Assembly (NCBI GenBank): GCA_051024685.1
Contig: JAZHPA010000002.1
Coordinates: 62,001 to 126,000 of the forward strand
Reading direction: 5' to 3'
Source: UBA12545 sp051024685
GTDB lineage: Bacteria > Bacillota > DSM-521 > Neomoorellales > Neomoorellaceae
DNA length: 64,000 bases
Part shown: piece by piece, positions 1-7,286 of the stretch
How positions within the stretch are numbered: position 1 is the first letter of the stretch
How the letters are laid out: each line of letters begins with the position of its first letter
The notes under the pieces: generated by a model
Database searches by the model: none
Told to the model about the DNA's origin: nothing
What the model saw: the letters and a program-made list of their open reading frames with translations, nothing else
Made by a program: the position numbers and the translations under genes

Positions 1-299
1 AAATAAGGAGCGAAGTGTCTTTCTCCCGCCCGATGCGGCTTTAGATGTAGGGGGGCACCCAGGATATCTTCCTGTATACTTTGGGGTTCCCTGGCAACCT
101 TCGCGCTCGTAGGCTCCCTGGACGGAAATGGAGGGGGGTATCTCCAAAAATAGCAACAGGGCCTGCATTTGGGAAAACACAGAACTAAGCTTTGAAAAAC
201 TAAATTTTAAACCAGGATACCGGAAGGAATTTATGTTTACGGCGAATATATTAATAAAACAAAACCAAAGATGTTTGTTTTCTGAAAGGTGGTTCAGGC
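1..299. other. Intergenic region upstream of the DeoR-type gene
   Basis: I see no convincing gene here. Short open stretches exist, but none has a good ribosome site together with recognisable protein features. The last 100 bases are AT-rich, which fits a promoter region for the regulator that starts at 300. An AAGGTGG ribosome site lies just before that start. No clear -35/-10 pair or operator could be chosen with confidence. Confidence 0.4.
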
Positions 300-1067
300 A
301 TGCGGGCTGAAGACCGGCGGCAGGAAATAATGCGGTATTTAGATGCACAAGGCATTGTTAAAGTTACCGAACTTAGCAATATCTTCCAAGTAACCGAAGA
401 AACGATTCGCCGCGATCTAGAACGTTTGGAAAATGAAGGTTATTTGAAACGCACCCATGGCGGTGCCGTTAAGATAGTGAGCAACCCCGAGGAGACCGCC
501 TTTCACATTCGCAATATGCGCAACCGCTGGGAAAAACAGCTTATAGGCCGCAAGGCCGCGGAGCTGGTCCAGCCAGGAGACGTAATTGCCGTTGACGCCA
601 GTACCACCGCTTTACAGTTTGTTCATTATCTAAAAGACAAAAAGGATTTGGTGGTAATTACCCATGCCCTGAAGGTCGTTATGGCTCTGGTGGGTAACCC
701 GGACATAACGGTCATTTGCACCGGCGGTACCCTGCATTCGCGGACGCTGTCCTTTGTTGGGCCTCTAGTAGAAAGCGCCCTGGCTAATTATAACATTAAA
801 AAAGCGTTTATATCGTGCAAAGGGGTAACCCTGGAGGAAGGTATTACTGAATCCACTGAGGTTCAAGCAAGGGTGAAAGCAAAGATGGTAAGAGGGGCTA
901 AGGAGATAATTCTTCTCGCCGATCATGATAAATTTGGCACGGCAGCCCTGGCCACTGTGGCACCGGTGACGGTTGTGCACAAATTGATTACTGATATGGG
1001 TACTCCGGGGGAGGAATTAGAAAAGTTTCGCATGGCCGGGATAGAAGTGGTAGCGGTGAATGGTTAA
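300..1067 (+). CDS. DeoR/GlpR-family transcriptional regulator
   Basis: This 255-aa protein has the standard length and layout of the DeoR family. Residues 3-58 form a winged helix-turn-helix, including the family signature region with VTEETIRRDLERLE and THGGAV. The C-terminal half is the DeoRC sugar-phosphate-sensing domain, seen in GDVIAVDASTTA, VICTGGTLHS and ADHDKFG. Such proteins usually repress sugar or polyol catabolic genes and release DNA when a phosphorylated sugar binds. The ATG at 300 follows an AAGGTGG site. No sugar-metabolism gene lies downstream here, so its target is either left of the window or elsewhere. The family assignment is firm and the ligand unknown. Confidence 0.93.
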   Translation: MRAEDRRQEIMRYLDAQGIVKVTELSNIFQVTEETIRRDLERLENEGYLKRTHGGAVKIVSNPEETAFHIRNMRNRWEKQLIGRKAAELVQPGDVIAVDASTTALQFVHYLKDKKDLVVITHALKVVMALVGNPDITVICTGGTLHSRTLSFVGPLVESALANYNIKKAFISCKGVTLEEGITESTEVQARVKAKMVRGAKEIILLADHDKFGTAALATVAPVTVVHKLITDMGTPGEELEKFRMAGIEVVAVNG

Positions 1068-1279
1068 ACGGTTTCCAAAAAGAACGATTTGCAGGCAAGC
1101 GGTTGAATGAAGAGCGGGGGGATGGGTTCTTATGAGCTTCAAGCCAAATCAGGTCACGTCCAATATAGACGATCTGGTATTGGGGTGATCTTTACTTTAT
1201 ATGAGAGTTGCTTCCTTTACTTAAAAATAAGAGGTCCGGCCTGGGGGTATGGATTCCGGAATGAGAGTTTTAATAGAAT

Positions 1280-1302
1280 GGAGCCCCCGTCTTGGGGGCT
1301 CC
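1280..1302 (-). terminator. Hairpin terminator of the DUF1657 gene
   Basis: A perfect 9-bp stem (GGAGCCCCC / GGGGGCTCC) with a 5-nt loop lies just beyond the stop of the minus-strand DUF1657 gene. The following minus-strand bases (ATTCTATTAAAA) are AT-rich rather than a clean T run, so it is a moderately strong candidate terminator. Confidence 0.65.
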
Positions 1303-1322
1303 GGCTTACAGGGACGTGATTG

Positions 1323-1547
1323 CTACTGTTGCTGGGCCTGCTGGTAGACTTTGTATTGGGGCTCCTGGCTTTCAATATAGTTGACGCGACCTTTGAGGCC
1401 CTGGGCGATGTTTTCGATTTGATTAGCATAATCGGTGAACTGTTTCTTAGCGTTTGGGTCCTGGGTTTCCAGGGCAAAGCTCTTCAGGTCGGCTAAAGCC
1501 CCTTCCAGCGAGGTCAGGCACTGGTGCATGCGGGTACCAATGGTCAT
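1323..1547 (-). CDS. DUF1657 small protein, spore-forming Firmicutes type
   Basis: This 74-aa protein begins MTIGTRMHQCLTSLEGALAD and ends QEPQYKVYQQAQQQ. Both ends are typical of DUF1657, a family of about 70 residues found in endospore formers, often near spoVA genes and thought to be made in sporulation. It is predicted to be a helical bundle with no membrane segment. The start follows an AGGAGG ribosome site on the minus strand and the gene ends in its own hairpin. No spoVA gene is beside it here, so it is a lone member. The biochemical role is unknown. Confidence 0.88.
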   Translation of the reverse strand: MTIGTRMHQCLTSLEGALADLKSFALETQDPNAKKQFTDYANQIENIAQGLKGRVNYIESQEPQYKVYQQAQQQ

Positions 1548-1765
1548 GGGAGAAACCTCCTCCTAAGTTTAGTCCCTGTCAAGGTTAGTGTGACCGGCAA
1601 GCGGTTGCTTTATAAAGGGTATTTCATGCTTCGGATGAGAGAATTGCCATTCTTGGAATATAGATCTATAATTAAAATAAAATTGGTCTTTTGGGTATGA
1701 GGGGGCTGTATATATTAACAGGGCTTAGTGGCGGGATAATTACCAGCAGAGGGGAGGAGCCGGGA

Positions 1766-3112
1766 ATGAAGCTTTCCGAAACCTTTGTGGGGGAGAAGGT
1801 TCTGGAGCAGGGTGTTAAGTTTATCTTGCGCAACCCGGAGCGTAACATAAACGGGTTGTTAACTGTAGCGGAGAAGCTGGCTCGAGATCCTTATCACCGG
1901 GAAATGGTAGCCGGAGTGAAACGCGTCCTCCAGGATAAGGATAGCAACTGGTACAAGTACGCCCAGCGACTGCTTACTACAACCCATCCCAATGTAAGAC
2001 AGCGCCTGGCCATAAACTTTTTCGTAAATGCGACCTTCATCGGAGTTCCGCGCCAGAAGGAGTGGGCAGCCAAACTGGGTGCTGCGGTTCCGTGGGCCAT
2101 CCTTATGGACCCCACAGAAAAATGCAATTTGAACTGCCTGGGATGCTGGGCGGGTGACTATGCGCGTACTCAGGAGCTGGACCTGGCGACCATGGACCGC
2201 ATAATCAGTGAAGGAGAGAAACTGGGGATTTACTTTATCGTCATGTCTGGAGGAGAACCACTGCTGCGAAAGTCAGATATCCTCACCCTGGCCGAAAAGC
2301 ACCCGGAACAAGTATTCCACCTCTTCACCAACGGCACTTTGATTGACGAGGATTTCGTGCAGGAAATGGTCCGCTTAGGTAACATCACTGTGGCCATTAG
2401 CCTCGAAGGCTTTGAGGAGACTACGGACGCCCGGCGGGGTAAAGGAGTCTTCCGGAAGGTAATGCGGGCCATGGACCTTTTGCGGGAAGCCGGTACGGTT
2501 TTCGGCGCCTCGGTGACCTATACCCGGAAGAACACCGAAGAAGTGGGCAGTGAAGCATTTATCGATATGTTAGTGGATAAAGGGGTCGCCTTTGTGTGGT
2601 TTTTCACCTACATCCCCATCGGTAAAGACGTAGACCTCCAACTCATGGCCACCCCTGAGCAGAGGGCCTGGATGTTCGATCAAATAACCCATTTTCGCCA
2701 GACCAAGCCCATTTTCCTGGTGGATTTTTGGAACGACGGCGAGGCCAGCAACGGGTGCATCGCCGGCGGGAGGCGCTACTTCCACATCAATGCGGCCGGG
2801 GAAGTGGAGCCCTGCGCCTTCGTCCACTACAGCACCTGCAACATTAAAGAACTCAGCCTGGAGGAGGCCCTGCAGAATCCTCTTTTCCGCGCCTACCAGA
2901 AGCGCCAGCCCTTCAGCCCCAACCTGCGCCGTCCCTGCCCCTTGATTGATAATCCCGAAATGCTACGGGAAATAGTGCATGAATCCGGAGCCCGTTCTAC
3001 TCAACTCCACGATGACGAAACCGTTGATGAATTTGCCGCTAAACTGGAGCCTTATGCCCGCGCCTGGGCCGGCATTGCGGACCGCATCTGGGAGGAAAAG
3101 AAACCCGTCTGA
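1766..3112 (+). CDS. Radical SAM protein with SPASM-like C-terminal cysteines
   Basis: The 448-aa protein has a radical SAM cluster motif CNLNCLGC near residue 120, followed by the MSGGEPLL SAM-binding segment. Its C-terminal third holds further spaced cysteines (NGCIAGG, EPCAFVHYSTC, RRPCPL) like those binding auxiliary Fe-S clusters in SPASM/twitch proteins. It has about 115 residues ahead of the core, longer than usual. I start it at ATG 1766 because a GGGGAGG site precedes it; an in-frame start at 1691 would add 25 residues without a good ribosome site. Peptide or small-molecule modification is typical of such enzymes, but no precursor peptide is recognisable nearby. Substrate unknown. 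Confidence 0.85.
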   Translation: MKLSETFVGEKVLEQGVKFILRNPERNINGLLTVAEKLARDPYHREMVAGVKRVLQDKDSNWYKYAQRLLTTTHPNVRQRLAINFFVNATFIGVPRQKEWAAKLGAAVPWAILMDPTEKCNLNCLGCWAGDYARTQELDLATMDRIISEGEKLGIYFIVMSGGEPLLRKSDILTLAEKHPEQVFHLFTNGTLIDEDFVQEMVRLGNITVAISLEGFEETTDARRGKGVFRKVMRAMDLLREAGTVFGASVTYTRKNTEEVGSEAFIDMLVDKGVAFVWFFTYIPIGKDVDLQLMATPEQRAWMFDQITHFRQTKPIFLVDFWNDGEASNGCIAGGRRYFHINAAGEVEPCAFVHYSTCNIKELSLEEALQNPLFRAYQKRQPFSPNLRRPCPLIDNPEMLREIVHESGARSTQLHDDETVDEFAAKLEPYARAWAGIADRIWEEKKPV

Positions 3113-3139
3113 GGGGAAACAAGAGGAGAATAACCCTTG

Positions 3140-3164
3140 GCCAAGCTGCAAGCTTGGCTTTTTT
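3140..3164 (+). terminator. Rho-independent terminator after the radical SAM gene
   Basis: An 8-bp perfect stem (GCCAAGCT / AGCTTGGC) with a 3-nt loop is followed at once by six T residues. It lies 27 bases after the stop codon and separates the radical SAM gene from the aminotransferase gene. Confidence 0.88.
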
Positions 3165-3234
3165 ATATTTCCAGTGTTAAAATAAACTTAATTCATATCC
3201 CCTATCCATTCGATTAAAGGCAGGGAAATAAATA

Positions 3235-4632
3235 ATGGGATACAAACACAACCTCCTCGGTCTGCCAGAAGCCCTGGATTTTAGCCGCCAGGAAACGAGG
3301 GAATACTATAAGCGCTACATAAATCCCGGGCTGGCGGGGCTTCTGAGCCTCCTCGATTTTGACAAGCAATTTGTCCGGGCCCAGGGCGCCTATGTCTGGG
3401 ACCGGGACGGCCGGCGCTATCTCGATTTCTTGGGAGCCTATGGTGCCCTAAACCTGGGCCACAATCCTCCTGAAGTGCTGGCCGCCCTGGAAAAAGTAAA
3501 GGAGCGGCCCAATCTCCTCCAGGCTTCTCTAAATCCTCTGGCCGCCGCCCTGGCCCATAACCTGGCCCAAATTACACCGGGGGACTTAAGCCGGGTTTTT
3601 TTCTGCAACAGCGGTACGGAAGCCGTGGAAGGAGCTTTGAAGCTCGCCCGGGCGGCTACGGGCCGGGTCAAAATCATTTACTGTGAAAATTCTTTCCACG
3701 GCAAGACTCTGGGCTCCCTATCGGTGACCGGACGCCAGAAATACCAAAAACCCTTTACCCCCCTGCTGCCCGGCTGTGAGGCAGTACCCTTCAACGATGT
3801 GGCTGCCCTGGAGAGGAAGCTGGCTAAAGGCGATGTGGCGGCCTTTATCGTGGAGCCCATCCAGGGAGAAGGAGGGGTCATTGTCCCCGAAGACGGCTAT
3901 TTGGCCCAAGCCAGGGAGCTTTGCGATAGATACGGCAGCCTACTCATTGTGGACGAGATTCAAACGGGTTTCGGGCGGACAGGCTATCTCTTTGCCTGTG
4001 AACATGACGGTATAGTCCCCGACATTATGTGCCTGGCCAAATCTCTGGGTGGTGGGGTTATGCCCCTGGGTGCTTATATAACCCGCCCGGACATCTGGGA
4101 CCGGGCTTACGGCGGTCTGGAAAAATACGCTCTCCACACTTCCACCTTTGGGGGCAATACTTTGGCTATGGCAGCGGGCCTGGCCACGGTTCAAAGTATT
4201 GTAAATAACGACTTGGCCGGACAGGCAAGGGAAAAAGGGCGCCTTTTCCTGGAAGGTCTGTGCCGCCTGAAGGAAAGGTCCCCCCTGCTTAAAGAAGTGC
4301 GGGGCCGTGGTTTATTGATAGGGCTGGAGTTCAATACCCCCACGGGGGGCCTTCTGGACCGGCTGACCTTGGGCAAGGTAAATGAGCTTTCCCGGGAGTA
4401 TTTCGGGTCCCTGGTGGCAGGGCAACTAATGAACAAGTACCAGATTATAACCGCTTACACTCTAAACAATCCTAATGTCATCCGGCTGGAACCTCCGCTG
4501 GTGGTCAGCCGTGAAGATATAGAAAAAGTCCTGGCTGCTTTGGAGGAAGTCCTTGTCCAGAGGGGATTCCTTAGTGTAGCTCTGGACAGCACCCGTACGG
4601 CGCTGGGTTCCCTTTTTAAAAAGAAGGGATAG
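3235..4632 (+). CDS. Class-III PLP-dependent aminotransferase (putrescine/ornithine type)
   Basis: The 465-aa protein shows the class-III (fold type I) layout: a substrate-binding N-terminus, FFCNSGTEAVEGALKLAR for PLP phosphate contacts, VDEIQTGFGRTG containing the PLP-stacking aspartate, and the Schiff-base lysine in CLAKSLGGG. Length and N-terminal extension resemble putrescine aminotransferase (YgjG-like) more than acetylornithine aminotransferase, which is near 400 residues. It would move an amino group from a diamine or omega-amino acid to 2-oxoglutarate. A GGGAAATAAATA leader precedes ATG 3235. No polyamine gene is adjacent, so the exact substrate is inferred only from family resemblance. 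Confidence 0.85.
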   Translation: MGYKHNLLGLPEALDFSRQETREYYKRYINPGLAGLLSLLDFDKQFVRAQGAYVWDRDGRRYLDFLGAYGALNLGHNPPEVLAALEKVKERPNLLQASLNPLAAALAHNLAQITPGDLSRVFFCNSGTEAVEGALKLARAATGRVKIIYCENSFHGKTLGSLSVTGRQKYQKPFTPLLPGCEAVPFNDVAALERKLAKGDVAAFIVEPIQGEGGVIVPEDGYLAQARELCDRYGSLLIVDEIQTGFGRTGYLFACEHDGIVPDIMCLAKSLGGGVMPLGAYITRPDIWDRAYGGLEKYALHTSTFGGNTLAMAAGLATVQSIVNNDLAGQAREKGRLFLEGLCRLKERSPLLKEVRGRGLLIGLEFNTPTGGLLDRLTLGKVNELSREYFGSLVAGQLMNKYQIITAYTLNNPNVIRLEPPLVVSREDIEKVLAALEEVLVQRGFLSVALDSTRTALGSLFKKKG

Positions 4633-4692
4633 TATAAGCTCCGGCTCTTCCCGGAAGACTAAAAGAAAAGAGTCTGACGGGGGGTAAGGATA

Positions 4693-4926
4693 ATGCCGCG
4701 TGAAGTCATCGTTTACACCACGCCAACTTGACCCGCCTGCGCATCGGTGAAAGAGTTTCTTTCCCGTAAAGGCGTAGACTTTGAGGAAAAGGATATAACC
4801 CGGGATGAGAAGGCCCAGGAAGAGATGTACCGACGCGCGGGCTTCATGGCTGTTCCCACCGTAGTATTCGGGAAAGAGGTTGTAGTGGGATTTGATCCTC
4901 AGCGTTTGGAGAAAATGCTCCATTAG
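4693..4926 (+). CDS. Glutaredoxin-like selenoprotein (UxxC active site, in-frame UGA)
   Basis: Reading from ATG 4693 to TAG 4924-4926 gives 77 residues if the in-frame TGA at 4729-4731 is selenocysteine (residue 13). The product begins MPREVIVYTTPT, then U-P-A-C, and continues with VPTVVFGKEVVVGFD, the cis-proline and C-terminal features of NrdH/YruB-type glutaredoxins. Sec replaces the first cysteine of the usual CPxC site, a substitution already known in some bacterial redoxins. A GGGGGTAAGGATA ribosome site precedes the ATG. The coding frame is intact on both sides of the TGA and a SECIS-like hairpin follows it. It probably reduces disulfides or peroxides. A standard caller would split or miss it. 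Confidence 0.88.
4734..4774 (+). promoter_or_regulatory. Bacterial SECIS-like hairpin for Sec insertion
   Basis: Just after the UGA (4729-4731) the RNA can form an outer 5-bp helix (4734-4738 with 4770-4774) and an apical hairpin. The apical hairpin pairs CGG 4745-4747 with CCG 4764-4766, has a single bulged U at 4748, then pairs GAAAGA 4749-4754 with UCUUUC 4758-4763, closed by a GUU loop. The loop G lies 24 nt past the UGA. The bulged U and the G-U in the loop match the features SelB recognises in E. coli formate dehydrogenase SECIS. Confidence 0.82.
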
Positions 4927-5008
4927 ACTCTACGGGCAGAACGAATAAGACCCGGGTAGAGGGGAAAACTTATGATGAAATTGGACAATACCGAAAGGGG
5001 GAACCTCT

Positions 5009-5209
5009 ATGCCGGGTTTGACCCAGGCAGAACTAATGCAACTGCGCGAAAACTTGAGTTCAGAGCTTCTCATGATCCAGAAATGTGGTGTTTACACAGC
5101 CCAATGCAGCGATCCTCAACTCAAGCAGCTGTTTAGTTCCCTCCAACAGGCCCACCAGCGTCACTATAACACGCTGATCCGCCACCTGGGTGGCCAGCAA
5201 GTAATGTAA
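5009..5209 (+). CDS. Small CotF-like spore coat protein
   Basis: The 66-aa helical protein begins MPGLTQAELMQLRENLSSEL and contains a paired-helix pattern with QLFSSLQQAHQRHYNTLIRHL. This resembles the N-terminal part of CotF-type and ferritin-like spore coat proteins of clostridia. A GGGGG ribosome site precedes ATG 5009. It lies 16 bases ahead of a second coat-like gene, so the two are probably cotranscribed during sporulation. The family call rests on pattern recognition and the partner gene. Confidence 0.75.
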   Translation: MPGLTQAELMQLRENLSSELLMIQKCGVYTAQCSDPQLKQLFSSLQQAHQRHYNTLIRHLGGQQVM

Positions 5210-5225
5210 AGAAGGGGGAATAGCC

Positions 5226-5594
5226 GTGCCGATTCCGGGAATGGATGACAAAGCCATGGCCAGCGACTGCCTGGCCGGCCAGAAATTTCTAGCCTCGAGC
5301 TATAACCACGCGATTATGGAATGCGCCAATGACAGCCTCCTGCGCGACTTCTTCAGCGTCTACCAGGATGAGCAGAACTACCTTAAAATGGTGTTCAATG
5401 CCATGCAAACCCATGGTTGGTATACCCTGCAGATGGCCAATGTCCAGGATATTAACCAGGTCCAACAGCAGCTGAGGCAAGAAACCCTGAAACTTCAGAG
5501 TCAGATAGGTATGAGTCCGGGCCAGGGTGTTTATCCAGGCCAGGGTATTAGCCCGGGTCAGGTGGGCCCGGGCGGTTTCCAGCCCAGGTATTGA
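5226..5594 (+). CDS. CotF-domain spore coat protein
   Basis: The 122-aa protein starts at GTG 5226 behind AAGGGGGAA. Residues 8-95 are a helical CotF-like domain (DKAMASDCLAGQKFLASSYN, then FFSVYQDEQNYLKMVFNAM). A low-complexity tail follows, rich in Gly, Pro and Gln, with repeated PGQG units (PGQGVYPGQGISPGQ). Such tails are common in spore coat proteins. It forms a two-gene unit with the 66-aa coat protein upstream. Structural role in the spore coat is inferred from the family. Confidence 0.82.
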   Translation: MPIPGMDDKAMASDCLAGQKFLASSYNHAIMECANDSLLRDFFSVYQDEQNYLKMVFNAMQTHGWYTLQMANVQDINQVQQQLRQETLKLQSQIGMSPGQGVYPGQGISPGQVGPGGFQPRY

Positions 5595-5628
5595 TCGCTG
5601 CGGCGTAATTAACCTGCCAGATCTACAG

Positions 5629-5675
5629 AAGGGGCCCTCTGCCCGCCTTTTACGGTCAAGGGCCCTTATTTATTT
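5629..5675 (+). terminator. Candidate terminator after the coat genes
   Basis: AAGGGGCCCT (from 5629) can pair with AAGGGCCCTT (5658-5667) as a 9-bp helix with one bulged G and a 20-nt loop, followed by ATTTATTT. It sits between the coat genes and the convergent protease gene, so it may serve both strands. The T tail is interrupted. Confidence 0.5.
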
Positions 5676-6512
5676 GCCTTTGCCGGGAACGCCGTCTTCC
5701 CGTCCATAGGGCAGGGGAATATATTGTACCGAAGGACGCCGGCCGGCAGGTTGGGGGTAGAGCTCCATTAGCTGATATATTTCCCGGGGCAGCCCCACCT
5801 TGACCGGGAGTCCCATTTGGATTAATTCGTCCACCGTGATGGGATAATCATGGGTCCAGCGGCCTTCGCTTAAAATTGTAGCCAGTTCCTCGGCCCTTGA
5901 GCGTTCCATTTTTTCCGCCAGGAGACGGATGAGGCTTTCCCGGACTTGCCTCATGGCCTTGCGGGCGATATCCCCCAGGATGAGGGTGCGGTCGTCAATC
6001 TCATCGATAGGCTTTTGGGCTAATACCTGCAAGATCGAGGCGGCGGGGTACTGGCCGAGCTGGGGATCTACCGGGCCGAGGACCGCATTTTCGTCCATGA
6101 CGATTTCGTCGGCCGCTAGGGCGATAAGGGTGCCGCCGGACATGGCATAGTGGGGGACATACACGGTGACTTTTCCGCGGTGTTTGAGGATAGCATGGGC
6201 GATCTGCTCTGCGGCCAGGACCAGCCCTCCGGGAGTGTGCAGCACCAGATCTATAGGCATATCATCGGGGGTTAGGCGAATGGCCCGCAGGAGCTGTTCC
6301 GAGTCTTCTATATTGATGTAGCGACTTAGGGGGATACCCAGAAAACTTAAAGCCTCCTGGCGGTGAATAAGAGTGATGAGGCGCGAGCGCCGCTTCCTTT
6401 CAAAGCTCCGGATCAGGCGGAGGCGGGCTGCTTCGACCCTGCGCTGGTGCAGCATAGGCAAGAACGCCGAGATGAGGAAGATTAACCATATGAGGCTGAA
6501 GAAGTCCATCAT
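5670..6512 (-). CDS. Membrane-anchored Clp-fold serine protease (SDH/SppA-like)
   Basis: This 280-aa protein has an N-terminal transmembrane helix (FFSLIWLIFLISAFL) and then a crotonase/Clp-fold domain of the serine dehydrogenase proteinase type related to SppA. DLVLHTPGG gives the oxyanion region, MSGGTLIALAADEI has the likely nucleophile Ser, and AVLGPVDPQLGQ follows as in the family. It probably cleaves membrane proteins or peptides at the cytoplasmic face. I start at ATG 6512 because GGGAGGAATACT precedes it; an in-frame ATG 29 codons upstream lacks a ribosome site. It is convergent with the coat genes. Substrate unknown. Confidence 0.85.
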   Translation of the reverse strand: MMDFFSLIWLIFLISAFLPMLHQRRVEAARLRLIRSFERKRRSRLITLIHRQEALSFLGIPLSRYINIEDSEQLLRAIRLTPDDMPIDLVLHTPGGLVLAAEQIAHAILKHRGKVTVYVPHYAMSGGTLIALAADEIVMDENAVLGPVDPQLGQYPAASILQVLAQKPIDEIDDRTLILGDIARKAMRQVRESLIRLLAEKMERSRAEELATILSEGRWTHDYPITVDELIQMGLPVKVGLPREIYQLMELYPQPAGRRPSVQYIPLPYGREDGVPGKGK

Positions 6513-6677
6513 CAGTATTCCTCCCGCGTGGTTAGTATTTAGTAAGGGGCCGGGCTTTATCCCTGTGGAGTGCCTAAACAGGGTCGGTAGCCAAGGCACG
6601 TAAAATCCTCGTATGTTGGCCGACCTGGCCGGACAAACTTGCTGGGGCAGGGAGGTTATTTAAGGGGGTTTTGTTTG

Positions 6678-7169
6678 GTGGATATCGGCGAAAGCCTGGT
6701 GGGGTCTTATTTCAAGTACGTAGAAAACTGCAAGATCGTAGTTTATAATTGTCAGTTGGATGAGGAGCAGGGGGAGATAGATGTTATAGCCCTTGATCAG
6801 GCGGGAGAGAGAGTCTACCTCTGCGAGGTGGCCACCCATCTGCGGGGGATGCTCTACGGCAACGGGAATAACGCCACCCTGGCCAGGATGGAGCATAAAA
6901 TCCGGCGGGCCCTTCGCTTTGCGGCCCATAATTTCCCCGAACGAAGGTGCATGTTCATGCTGTGGTCACCTGTTGTTTCCCGTGGTCTGGCCGGCGGCTT
7001 TGCCCGTTTGGCTTCTTCTTTTGCCGATCAGGGGGCAGAGGTACAGTTTATTATTAACAAGGAATATACGGCCCGTATCAAACGTTTAAGGGAGGTGGCC
7101 AGACAAAACATTAAGATTACCGATGAGCCGGCTTTTCGCCTGCTGCAGATTTTGGAGCACCTGCGCTAG
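6678..7169 (+). CDS. Uncharacterised protein with a PD-(D/E)XK-like nuclease pattern
   Basis: The 163-aa protein contains GEIDVIALDQ followed about 12 residues later by VYLCEVATH. This E-x-D ... (E)-V-x arrangement resembles the metal-binding core of PD-(D/E)XK nucleases such as UPF0102/YraN-like and Mrr-like proteins. I see no other domain. GTG 6678 is preferred since AAGGGGG lies nine bases before it; a TTG at 6639 would add 13 residues. It stands alone between the protease and glnA. A DNA repair or processing role is possible but only inferred. Confidence 0.6.
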   Translation: MDIGESLVGSYFKYVENCKIVVYNCQLDEEQGEIDVIALDQAGERVYLCEVATHLRGMLYGNGNNATLARMEHKIRRALRFAAHNFPERRCMFMLWSPVVSRGLAGGFARLASSFADQGAEVQFIINKEYTARIKRLREVARQNIKITDEPAFRLLQILEHLR

Positions 7170-7192
7170 CCCGTCCCGAGGTAAAAAATTTG

Positions 7193-7221
7193 TTGAAGAA
7201 TAGCCGGAGGTAAGATATAAT
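7193..7221 (+). promoter_or_regulatory. Sigma-A promoter of glnA
   Basis: TTGAAG (7193-7198) and a perfect TATAAT (7216-7221) are separated by 17 bases, 65 bases before the glnA start. The leader then contains a 7-bp hairpin (GCGCCTG / CAGGCGC, about 7240-7255) followed by a T-rich stretch, whose role is unclear. No GlnR-like operator was recognised. Confidence 0.75.
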
Positions 7222-7286
7222 CATGGCGTGTACCGGGAGGCGCCTGCCCAGGCGCTTTCCTCTTTTGGAAGGAGGATTCTGGAAGT

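Noticed and set aside
1132..1188. An 18-codon frame (MSFKPNQVTSNIDDLVLG) behind a G-rich stretch after the DeoR gene
   Set aside because: No recognised family and too short to support; the G-rich stretch is a weak ribosome site. It may be a remnant of a lost gene.
1107..1319. A 70-codon plus-strand frame between DeoR and DUF1657 genes
   Set aside because: It runs through the terminator of the DUF1657 gene, and its protein has no domain-like pattern.
4729..4731. In-frame TGA taken as a nonsense mutation or sequencing error
   Set aside because: It falls exactly on the catalytic cysteine position, the frame is intact on both sides, and a SECIS-like hairpin follows, so selenocysteine explains it better. 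A sequencing error cannot be fully excluded.
4462..4923. A 153-codon minus-strand open frame overlapping the aminotransferase end and the region after it
   Set aside because: The plus strand here codes for the glutaredoxin-like selenoprotein with clear family motifs; the minus frame shows no recognisable domain and no ribosome site.
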